In this document: positions 11,459 to 19,683 of the stretch, piece by piece
How the letters are laid out: every line of letters begins with the position of its first letter
How positions within the stretch are numbered: position 1 is the first letter of the stretch
DNA from: Pseudorasbora parva
Taxonomy: Eukaryota > Chordata > Actinopteri > Cypriniformes > Gobionidae
Assembly (NCBI RefSeq): GCF_024679245.1
Contig: NC_090183.1
Coordinates: 18,850,207-18,914,206, forward strand
Direction of reading: 5' to 3'
DNA: 64,000 nucleotides
Notes under the pieces: model-generated
The model's database searches: none
What the model was told of the DNA's origin: nothing
The model's input: only the letters and a program-made list of their open reading frames with translations
Program-made: the position numbers and the translations under genes

Positions 11459-13285
11459 CTAGGGTTGGAGCACCCTCGCGCCAGGCGTCGCAGGGAGATC
11501 CAGGCTGTAGAACCTGATAAAAGTGTGTGGAGTAGCCCACCCCGCCGCCTCGCAGATATCCTGCAAGGGGACCCCAGAAAGGAGGGCCACCGAAGAGGCC
11601 ATGCCTCTGGTGGAATGTGCCCTCACGGCTACAGGTGAAGGCAAACTGCGCACCTGATAAGCCATGGTTATTGCCTGGACAATCCAGTTACTGATAGTCT
11701 GGGTAGACGCAGGCAACCCCTTCTTGGGTGAGCCAAAACACACCAACAATTGTTGAGATCTCCTCCACTGTGCGGACCTCGCCAGATACACCCTGAGTGC
11801 CCTGACCGGGCAGAGTAGGTGAAGTCTCCCCTCTTCCGCCGTCACGTGAGGCGGAGGATGAAATGCCTGCAGAACCAAAGACCTGACCACCCTCGATGGG
11901 ACCTTAGGCACATAGCCCGGCCTAGGGTGTAAGATGGCCTTCACTCCGCCCGGGGCAAACTCCAGGCAAGTCGGCGTTACTGCCAAGGCCTGGAGATCCC
12001 CCACTCTCCTTAGAGAGGTAATGGCGAGTAGAAAAGCCACCTTAAGGGTCAGATTCTTAGGTTCTGCTGACTCCAGTGGCTCGAAGGGGGCCTCAGCCAA
12101 CCCCTCGAGAACCACTGCCAGGTCCCAGGTTGGAACTCTGGACTGAGCCACAGGCCTCATCCTCCGAGCCCCACGGAGGAACTGTACAACCAACTGGTGC
12201 CTACCCAAAGGCCCATCACCCAGAGGAGTGTGGAAAGCCGCAATGGCAGCCACGTACACCTTGAGTGTGGACGGGGTTAGGCCCGCAGAGAAGCGATCTT
12301 GGAGGAACTCCAGCACTGAAGCCACTGGGCAGTTAACTGGGTCCACCTCACGCCCCCTACACCAAGTGGAAAACACATTCCACTTGAGGCTGTACAGTCT
12401 CCTTGTGGACGGAGCCCTGGAACTGAGTAAGGTCTCTACCACCTCTGCCGACAGGCCGGCCTCTAGGTACCTGGCCCAGACCCAAAGGTTCCAAATCTCC
12501 GGCCGGGGGTGGAATATCGTCCCCGCCGCCTGAGACAGGAGATCCCTCCTCAGAGGAATCTGCCATGGATGACCTGCCAGCAGGGCTATGATATCTGAGA
12601 ACCAAACTCGCGTCGGCCAACGGGGTGCTACCAGAAGTAGACTGACCCCCTGCCGACGGACCCTCTCCAGGACTCCCGGGAGCAGAGCAATCGGGGGAAA
12701 TGCGTACAGACGCAGCCTCGGCCACGTCTGCACCATGGCATCCAACCCCAACGGGGCTGGATGCGTGAGGGAGAACAACAGTGGACAGTGGGACGTCTCT
12801 CGAGACGCAAACAGATCCACTTCCACTGGGCCGAACCTCTCGCATATGGCCTCCACCACTTCGGGGTGGAGCCGCCACTCCCCGGGCCTCAGCCCCTGCC
12901 TCGACAGGATGTCTGCTCCCTGGTTTTGAACCCCCGGGACATACATTGCCCTGATGGACAACAGTTTCCCTTGGGACCACAGGAGGATTAGATGCGCCAA
13001 TCTGCACAGAGGGCGCGATCTTACCCCTCCCTGGCGATTGAGGTACGCTACGACAGCCGTATTGTCTGTCCGCACCAGGACATGTTGGCCGCGGAGGTCC
13101 GGGAGAAAGCTCCTGAGAGCTTTGTAGACCGCCATCATCTCCAGGCAATTTATGTGCCAGGAGGAATGACGGCCCTCCCATGGGCCCCTCGCAAAGCGGC
13201 CGTCCATGACCGCGCCCCAACCAGTGAGGGAGGCGTCTGTTGAAACGGATTTCCGGCAACAGGACGCTCCCAACACTGGCCCCAT
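11459..13285 (-). CDS. DIRS pol C-terminal half: RNase H, methyltransferase-like region, tyrosine recombinase
   Basis: A 608-codon uninterrupted frame. Residues 13-130 form RNase H with the acidic residues in STDASLTGWG (D17), CLEMMAV (E49), RTDNTAV (D74) and ADILSRQ (D125). Residues 150-235 (VDLFAS, YAFPP, LLVAPRWP) match the methyltransferase-like section of DIRS pol. From about residue 290 comes a tyrosine recombinase with R426 in ITSLRRVGDL, H557 and R560 in AHSTRG, W583 and the nucleophile Y593 in IRFYSLDL, so the catalytic set is complete. It would integrate the circular DNA copy. The ATG at 13285 is probably only the first methionine after the RT deletion, not the native start. The reading frame of the upstream pol fragment differs. 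Confidence 0.9.
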   Translation of the reverse strand: MGPVLGASCCRKSVSTDASLTGWGAVMDGRFARGPWEGRHSSWHINCLEMMAVYKALRSFLPDLRGQHVLVRTDNTAVVAYLNRQGGVRSRPLCRLAHLILLWSQGKLLSIRAMYVPGVQNQGADILSRQGLRPGEWRLHPEVVEAICERFGPVEVDLFASRETSHCPLLFSLTHPAPLGLDAMVQTWPRLRLYAFPPIALLPGVLERVRRQGVSLLLVAPRWPTRVWFSDIIALLAGHPWQIPLRRDLLSQAAGTIFHPRPEIWNLWVWARYLEAGLSAEVVETLLSSRAPSTRRLYSLKWNVFSTWCRGREVDPVNCPVASVLEFLQDRFSAGLTPSTLKVYVAAIAAFHTPLGDGPLGRHQLVVQFLRGARRMRPVAQSRVPTWDLAVVLEGLAEAPFEPLESAEPKNLTLKVAFLLAITSLRRVGDLQALAVTPTCLEFAPGGVKAILHPRPGYVPKVPSRVVRSLVLQAFHPPPHVTAEEGRLHLLCPVRALRVYLARSAQWRRSQQLLVCFGSPKKGLPASTQTISNWIVQAITMAYQVRSLPSPVAVRAHSTRGMASSVALLSGVPLQDICEAAGWATPHTFIRFYSLDLPATPGARVLQP

Positions 13286-13751
13286 TTTCTACAATGCGCA
13301 GGACCCATGTGGATACACTCGGAAGGCATTTCCATGCGTCGAGATAATCTACTAAGGGAACCAGCCTCTCGAGGCTGGCGTCGGGTGTTACACGAGCCTC
13401 GTCCCCGACCCCCTGAAGCGGTTGCCCGGCAGGAAGTGGTTGGGAACGAATCTCTGTGTGCGGACGCGCCAGCTGCCCAGCCGCAGGTCTTTCCAGAGGC
13501 GGCTGGAGCAGCATGCGTTCGCGGGAAATCGATGTGGCCCGAGGCGTCATAGACGGCGGGATTACCACATCGATTTCCCCAGGGCGCCGCGAAGGAAGCA
13601 ACCTCGGTTGCTCCCTCGCGGGAGGGACCGCCCTGAGAAGCCCTGCCGAGGCTAGGACTTCTTCGCGGCAGCCTTTCGCGCCTGAAGGACGTTCCTCAGA
13701 TCGCCCTTCGGAGCGGAAGGCTGCTGGTGAGCGCGCCGCCTCTGTTGCCAA
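13270..13751 (-). pseudogene. DIRS pol N-terminal fragment, truncated at the RT deletion
   Basis: Minus-strand frame overlapping the end of gag by about 100 bp, as is usual between DIRS gag and pol. Conserved words are ASLERLVPLVDYLDAWKCL and STWVLRIVENG, which in the sister copy (61430-61530) lead straight into the RT domain. Here the text jumps after a GGG run to the RNase H-side block GASCC, and the frame no longer matches. The RT palm is therefore absent. Confidence 0.8.
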
Positions 13752-15130
13752 GCTCCCGGAGGAGGGGCTTTAGAGGCGACGCTCTCTTTCTGCATCTGAC
13801 GATGCGAGGAGGAGCTGGTAGGCGGCTGAGGCTGCCCGCTAGGGCCAGCCTTCCCGGGCTTAGAGCGGCGAGGGAGGTACTGCTGGAAGGCCGCTGACTG
13901 TCTCTTCGCCTCCTGGTGTCTGGAGACGACGGAGTTAACCGTGTCCCCAAACAGACCAGAAGGCGAGATCGGGGAGTCCAGGAGGAAGGATCTGTCCTTC
14001 TCCTTTATCCCCGATAGATTCAGCCAGAGATGTCTCTCCGTTGTCACCATTGCTGCCATGGAGCGGCCGATAGCACGGGCCGTCTCCTTGGTAACACGGA
14101 GAGACAAATCTGCGACCTTCCTCAGTTCCAGCATATCCTCCGGAGAGGGACCCTCGCCCTCATCCAGCTCTTTTAGGAGGTCAGCCTGGTAGGCCTGCAA
14201 GATGGATAACGTGTGCAGCGCACTACCAGCCCGCCCAGCCGCCATATAAGCCTTGCCCACCAGCCCTGAGGTGTCCCGACAGGGTTTGGTGGGCAGCACC
14301 GGGGTTTTAAGGGACGATGCCGATTCGGGCGAAAGATAGCTCGCGAGAGCATCCTCCACCCGCGGCATCGCCCCATAGCCCGCCTCGCGTGCCCCCAGGA
14401 CGTTGGAATAGTCCAACAGTGGGGGATTAGAGACACGCGAGGAATAGGGCTTTCTCCACGATCTACACACCTCGGTGTGCAGATCGGGGAAAAAAGGCAA
14501 ACCCCGGCGCGGTGTTTGGACCCGGTGCGCGAGGAACCGGTCATCCAGCCTACTGGGTGGCCGGACTTCCTGTTCCTCCTGTGGCCACTCAATATTCAGT
14601 TTAGCCACAGCGCGGGTCAACACCTCGACCAACTCCTCCTGGGCGGGTGGATGAGGCGATGGAAAAACCTCTTCCCCCGCCCCGATGCCCGCGCCCTCCG
14701 GCTCCTCGGAACCGGAGAGAACGAGCATCGGACCCTCCGCCCCGGGGGAAGATGCCGCAAAGCGGGCTTCCACACGGGGAGGAAGATCATCGGAACTGTC
14801 AGAGGAGGATTGGGAAAGTGCCGCAGCAGTCCCAAAGCCCTCTGACAGATCCCGCTGTGAGCCCCATGATCTGCGACGCCGCGACGCCTCAGCGACCGCG
14901 GGTCCAGAACCATGGGGCTCACGAGGCTGGCCGGTCTCATCGAACACGGCCAGCCTAGAGCGGAGCAGTCTGAGTGTCAGCCGCTCACAGTGCTCACAGG
15001 CGGCTCCCTCGAGAGCCGCCCGAGCGTGCTGCACACCCAGACACTGCACACACAACAGGTGTGTATCCGATCCCGAGATGTAGCGGGGACACGGATGCAC
15101 ACACTGTCTGAATCCACTCTTTCCTTCCAT
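13652..15130 (-). CDS. DIRS gag-like structural protein
   Basis: A 492-codon intact frame, the first gene inside the right terminal repeat. The N-terminus (CVQCLGVQHA, then CEHCERL) has paired cysteines and a histidine typical of DIRS gag. The centre is acidic and serine-rich (SQSSSDSSDD), followed by conserved LDYSNVLGAREAGYG and KPCRDTSGLVGKAYMAAGRA. The basic, glutamine-rich C-terminus (QQRRRAHQQPSAPKGDLRNV) would suit nucleic-acid binding. It probably packages element RNA. The ATG lies about 80 bp inside the end of the terminal repeat, downstream of TATA and CRE sites. The gene looks undamaged. Confidence 0.88.
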   Translation of the reverse strand: MEGKSGFRQCVHPCPRYISGSDTHLLCVQCLGVQHARAALEGAACEHCERLTLRLLRSRLAVFDETGQPREPHGSGPAVAEASRRRRSWGSQRDLSEGFGTAAALSQSSSDSSDDLPPRVEARFAASSPGAEGPMLVLSGSEEPEGAGIGAGEEVFPSPHPPAQEELVEVLTRAVAKLNIEWPQEEQEVRPPSRLDDRFLAHRVQTPRRGLPFFPDLHTEVCRSWRKPYSSRVSNPPLLDYSNVLGAREAGYGAMPRVEDALASYLSPESASSLKTPVLPTKPCRDTSGLVGKAYMAAGRAGSALHTLSILQAYQADLLKELDEGEGPSPEDMLELRKVADLSLRVTKETARAIGRSMAAMVTTERHLWLNLSGIKEKDRSFLLDSPISPSGLFGDTVNSVVSRHQEAKRQSAAFQQYLPRRSKPGKAGPSGQPQPPTSSSSHRQMQKESVASKAPPPGAWQQRRRAHQQPSAPKGDLRNVLQARKAAAKKS

Positions 15131-15207
15131 ACTTTTACTAAAAAATCACTCACACACACACTCGCAACTGGACATACAACAGTAAATAGACAGACCAAAC
15201 AGAGAGC

Positions 15208-15404
15208 GCTATGCTGAAGAGCAATAACTGCCGCCATTATGCGCCGGCTCCCCTTTTATACTTCCGGGTACGCCGTCACAATGACGTCATCACGCACGAC
15301 CAATCGGATTGGACTAGTGTTTATTCAGGCTTCAGATTCGCTGATGCTTAGGGAGCATCCCCAAAGCGTTTCGACGCAGTGGGAAGTTCCCTCGATAAGG
15401 GAAC
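15208..15404 (-). repeat. DIRS inverted terminal repeat, right (5' end), with promoter
   Basis: Reverse complement of the left repeat over 15226-15380, with a unique outer 24 bp ending in GAAC. On the minus strand, pointing at gag, it holds a CCAAT pair (15300-15312), a palindromic CRE (15282-15289) and TATAAAAG (15253-15260). The order and spacing match a compact RNA polymerase II promoter. Confidence 0.88.
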
Positions 15405-16117
15405 CTATATGGTTCATATATAGCAACCATATATGTTCCTTACTTAAATCAGTCAGAATTATCTTATATGTTTAATGTAAGTCCCATATATGTCATACAC
15501 AAAATCAGACCGTTTATGGCCCATTTCATACTAAAAAGCACACAGAAAACGTTTGGGTCATGTATGAATACTGCAAAAAATCTTATATGAGTTTTACATG
15601 TAAACAGTATGCAATGGTATATGGTATTAGTAGAAAATATCTGATATTCATATACAAATCATATAAAGTTCTTATACTGAATCATATGCTAGTCAAATTA
15701 AAGTCATATAGGATTTATTTACATTTTGTGTCATTTGTTTATATGCTTTTTATACAGATTTCATATTTTTTCTAATAGGGAAATGGTGTTTTAGCTCTTC
15801 AAGTTTATATAATATACATATAAACTACATATAATAATCATACATGATTTCAGTCAATATTACAACATCTCTGCATATATTAACCACAACATCTCTGCAT
15901 ATACTAACCATATATGATTTCAATCAATGACATACACAAATTTGTGATGGAAACACTTTTATTTCAACACAAAATGAAATACTCAAATTATACTCCACAT
16001 GAGTAATATACAATTCCTACTTGATAGCAAACTGAACTTTGCTCAAGAAAAAACAAAACCCAAAAAACAACAACAAAATACATTGAACACAATGTCATGG
16101 CCATCAATCAAAGATAA
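15405..16117. other. No gene; TATATG-rich AT-repeat flank
   Basis: AT-rich sequence dense in CATATATG-like words, probably the other flank of the minisatellite-bearing element that the DIRS split. Short frames only. Around 15878-15912 the phrase CAACATCTCTGCATATA is duplicated in tandem. Confidence 0.4.
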
Positions 16118-16484
16118 TTAACGGATTAGTTCACCCCAAAATGAAAATTGACTGATCATTTACTCACCCCCATCTCATCCAAGATGTTCATGTCTTTATT
16201 TCTTCAGTGGAAAAGAAATTAAGGTTCTTGAAGAAAACATTCCAGGATTGTTCATCATATAATGCTTTTCAATTTTAACCAAAACGTTGAAGGTCCAAAT
16301 CAACGCCTTTTCAAAGGGCTTCATAGCCTCTGCGTGATCCCAGATGAGGAATAGGGTCTTATCTAGTCAAACGATCAGTCATTTAAAAAAATGAATATAC
16401 ATTTCAACCTTAATTGTTCAACTTGCTCAGCTCTGCGAGGTGCCAAGGATGACGTAATCGCGTGTAAATGGTCACATAGATGTA

Positions 16485-18113
16485 CAGTCTTGTTCAAAAT
16501 AATAGCCGTACAATGTGACTAACCAGAATAATCAAGGTTTTTAGTATATTTTTTATTGCTACGTGGCAAACAAGTTACCAGTAGGTTCAGTAGATTGTCA
16601 GAAAACAAACAAGACCCAGCATTCATGATATGCACGCTCTTAAGGCTGTGCAATTGGGCAATTAGTTGAAAGGGGTGTGTTCAAAAAAATAGCAGTGTCT
16701 ACCTTTGACTGTACAAACTCAAAACTATTTTGTACAAACATTTTTTTTTCTGGGATTTAGCAATCCTGTGAATCACTAAACTAATATTTAGTTGTATGAC
16801 CACAGTTTTTTAAAACTGCTTGACATCTGTGTGGCATGGAGTCAACCAACTTGTGGCACCTCTCAGCTGTTTTTCCACTCCATGATTCTTTAACAACATT
16901 CCACAATTCATTCACATTTCTTGGTTTTGCTTCAGAAACAGCATTTTTGATATCACCCCACAAGTTCTCAATTGGATTAAGGTCTGGAGATTGGGCTGGC
17001 CACTCCATAACATTCATTTTGTTGGTTTGGAACCAAGACTTTGCCCGTTTACTAGTGTGTTTTGGGTCATTGTCTTGTTGAAACAACCGTTTCAAGGGCA
17101 TGTCCTCTTCAGCATAGGTCAACATGACCTCTTCAAGTATTTTAACATATGCAAACTGATCCATGATCCCTGGTATGCGATAAATAGGCCCAACACCATA
17201 GTAGGAGAAACATGCCCATATCATGATGCTTGCACCTCCATGCTTCACTGTCTTCACTGTGTACTGTGGCTTGAATTCAGAGTTTGGGGGTCGTCTCACA
17301 AACTGCCTGTGGCCCTTGGACCCAAAAAGAACAATTTTACTCTCATCAGTCCACAAAATGTTCCTCCATTTCTCTTTAGGCCAGTTGATGTGTTCTTTGG
17401 CAAATTGTAACCTCTTCTGCACATGCCTTTTTTTTAACAGAGGGACTTTGCGGGGGATTCTTGAAAATAGATTAGCTTCACACAGACGTCTTCTAACTGT
17501 CACAGTACTTACAGGTAACTCCAGACTGTCTTTGATCATCCTGGAGGTGATCATTGGCTGAGCCTTTGCCAATCTGGTTATTCTTCTATCCATTTTGATG
17601 GTTGTCTTCCGTTTTCTTCCACGTCTCTCTGGTTTTGCTCTCCATTTTAAGGCATTGGAGATCATTTTAGCTGAACAGCCTATCATTTTTTGCACCTCTT
17701 TATAGGTTTTCCCCTCTCTAATCAACTTTTTAATCAAAGTACGCTGTTCTTCTGAACAATGTCTTGAACGACCCATTTTCCTCAGCTTTTAAATGCATGT
17801 TCAACAAGTGTTGGCTTCATCCTTAAATAGGGGCCACCTGATTCACACCTGTTTCTTCGCAAAATTGATGACCTCAGTGATTGAATGCCACACTGCTATT
17901 TTTTTGAACACACCCCTTTCAACTAATTCAACTAATTGCCCAATTGCACAGCCTTAAGAGCGTGCATATCATGAATGCTGGGTCTCATTTGTTTTCTGAG
18001 AATCTACTGAACCTACTGGTAACTTGTTTGCCACGTAGCAATAAAAAAATATACGAAAAACCTTGATTATTCTGATTAGTCACATTGTACTGCTATTATT
18101 TTGAGCAAGACTG
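16485..18113 (-). mobile_element. Complete Tc1/mariner (Tc1-like) transposon, 1629 bp
   Basis: Flanked by TA at 16483-16484 and 18114-18115. Long terminal inverted repeats of 214 bp (16485-16698) and 224 bp (17890-18113) start CAGTCTTGTTCAAAATAATAG; the right one ends TTTTGAGCAAGACTG. They differ by a few substitutions and a tandem AACTAATTCA duplication in the right repeat. Between them lies one intact transposase gene. Length, repeats over 200 bp and intact coding suggest a recent insertion. It resembles the young Tc1-like families of zebrafish; which one I cannot tell. Confidence 0.92.
16781..17776 (-). CDS. Tc1-like transposase, intact DD34E
   Basis: A 331-codon uninterrupted frame, close to the usual 340 residues. 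Residues 1-110 form the paired-like double helix-turn-helix DNA-binding domain with a basic linker RRGRKRK (51-57). The catalytic domain has D144 in [12 protein letters not shown]235 in [10 protein letters not shown] and E270 in [11 protein letters not shown]. The spacing D235-E270 leaves 34 residues, matching the DD34E class. It cuts the transposon ends and inserts at TA. No stop, frameshift or missing catalytic residue is visible, so activity is possible; that needs testing. It is the only gene of its transposon. Confidence 0.93.
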   Translation of the reverse strand: MGRSRHCSEEQRTLIKKLIREGKTYKEVQKMIGCSAKMISNALKWRAKPERRGRKRKTTIKMDRRITRLAKAQPMITSRMIKDSLELPVSTVTVRRRLCEANLFSRIPRKVPLLKKRHVQKRLQFAKEHINWPKEKWRNILWTDESKIVLFGSKGHRQFVRRPPNSEFKPQYTVKTVKHGGASIMIWACFSYYGVGPIYRIPGIMDQFAYVKILEEVMLTYAEEDMPLKRLFQQDNDPKHTSKRAKSWFQTNKMNVMEWPAQSPDLNPIENLWGDIKNAVSEAKPRNVNELWNVVKESWSGKTAERCHKLVDSMPHRCQAVLKNCGHTTKY

Positions 18114-18410
18114 TAGGTCCCTTTAGCAAAAACACTCAATTTTCAACTTCAAAATCAGCCAATAACGTTGTTTTACCTTTTTTTATTTGCTAGAGTGCAT
18201 TTGTATTAGTCTTCATATGAGCGCTTTGTAAACACGAAGGTGGAACTGCATTGATTTGGACCTTCAGTATTTTGGTTGCAACTGAAAACCATTATATGAT
18301 GAAAAATCCTGGAATATTTTCTTTAAAAAAAACTAATTAAAATGCATGAACATCTTGGATGACATGGGGGTGAGTAAATTATCAGGACACTTTAAAAAAT
18401 CTTTTAATAA

Positions 18411-19297
18411 AGGCCTTCTGAAGAGAAGCTATGCATTTTTTATTTGAAAAATATCCATATTTTTGACTTTAGACTAAAATATCTATCTTCCGGCAGTCGA
18501 CCGTGCGCGTCTACTTACACCAAAACTTGCATCACTTAGGTCACTTTCTGGTCGCAAGTCGTCTGCCATGAGCTGGTTATTTTAGTCAATTAAGTTATAA
18601 ATATGGATATCTATATCAGTATCTATATCAATTACTATATTAACTTATTTCACATAGTAATTATAGTACACATATTAAAGCTTTATTTGTTGTGTTCTGA
18701 AAATAAATGAACGTCTTATGGGTTTGGAACGACATGAGGGTCATTTTAAGAACTTTTTTTTGGGTGAACTAAACGTTAAAAATTGACAAAGTGTAATAAA
18801 TACTGTAATAATGTATTGCTCATTGTTAGTTCATGTTGGTTAACACATTACAATAAAGTCTCATTTGTTAACATTAGTTAAAGTCTTACAACTCACATTA
18901 CATAAACGTCTTCAACACTTCCCATTCAGAACTGAACCAGTCCTCATGGGATGAAACAGTCTGTGGCTTAACCTGTTCTTCTTGCATGGTCTTCAAATGT
19001 TTTCATAAAGATCTTTCTGTGGAAGAAAAAGAAAATCTTCTTGACCACCCATTTACATACATGAATATTAGAAACACGTTTCAATATAATGCTTTCCAGT
19101 ATAACAATATAGTCTTATACAGTAACTTTCTATTACAAAATTGTAATATTGTACATTTTGATTCATATATGTTGCAGTTAAATGAATGCAAATTATAGAA
19201 GTTTATATTTTAGCTATATTTTAACTACATTAGAGCAATTTGCAAACTCAAGTTCACTAAAACATTAACTCTTTTAAAGGGAATTGGCACAAAATAG
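18411..19297. other. No gene; AT-rich, TE fragments
   Basis: No coding region of note. Contains the eroded MITE terminus at 18718-18775 and otherwise AT-rich sequence without recognised motifs. Confidence 0.4.
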
Positions 19298-19683
19298 TAG
19301 CCTGACAAGCCAGACCCACATCAAGATGTTTGGTCTGGAAACTCACCATAGACAGTGATAGTTTGGTGATAGTTTGGTTTCGATTTGAGTCGTTGGCAGA
19401 CCGTTGCGTTGATTAATCTTTGGGATAATTATAAAAGCGTCCACACCTGTTCTTACTCAAGTAGTGATCAGTGTGTATTTAATAAGCGTGTCAGCGCTGT
19501 CGCGGTAGCGTCAGCGGGAGCGTTCAGCCGTCGTGTTCAGCCGCCTTGTGTGAAGACCGACGAGTGTAAAGACATCTTTTTCGACTCGACCTACGATCGA
19601 CTCCACCGTAAAACGAACACCGAGAACGGACTTAAGTATTTTTTTATTTCTCTATCCTCTTTCTCCTTCTCTCTTTTCTCACA

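Larger units (their letters stand above)
11040..15404 (-). mobile_element. DIRS-type tyrosine-recombinase retrotransposon, RT core deleted
   Basis: This 4.37 kb element has the full DIRS architecture: inverted terminal repeats (11040-11262 and 15208-15404), an internal complementary region (11290-11390), a gag gene and a pol remnant with RNase H, methyltransferase-like region and tyrosine recombinase, all on the minus strand. Each end carries AAC, as expected when replication passes through a circle; no target duplication is seen, in line with recombinase-based insertion. The terminal repeats are nearly identical, so the copy is probably young. Its defect is an internal deletion of about 0.96 kb (compared with 60478-63837) removing the RT catalytic blocks, with junction near 13270-13285. 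It could move only if RT is supplied in trans; that is inference. Confidence 0.92.
16122..18410. mobile_element. Older TTAA-target non-autonomous element hosting the Tc1 copy
   Basis: TTAA at 16118-16121 is followed by GGATTAGTTCACCCC, a terminus seen in a large fish MITE group. The far side (18330-18400) contains the inverted partner of ATGTTCATG...ATTTACTCACCCCCAT, as CATGAACATCTTGGATG and GGGGGTGAGTAAAT. The right terminus is eroded. The Tc1 element at 16485-18113 splits it at a TA. A related terminus fragment (GGGTTTGGAACGACATGAGGG to TTGGGTGAACTAAA) lies at 18718-18775. Confidence 0.55.

Noticed and set aside
11934..15217. Many plus-strand frames over the DIRS genes
   Set aside because: Antisense shadows of the GC-rich gag and recombinase genes, without motifs.
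16836..17561. Plus-strand frames over the Tc1 transposase
   Set aside because: Antisense shadows of the transposase gene.
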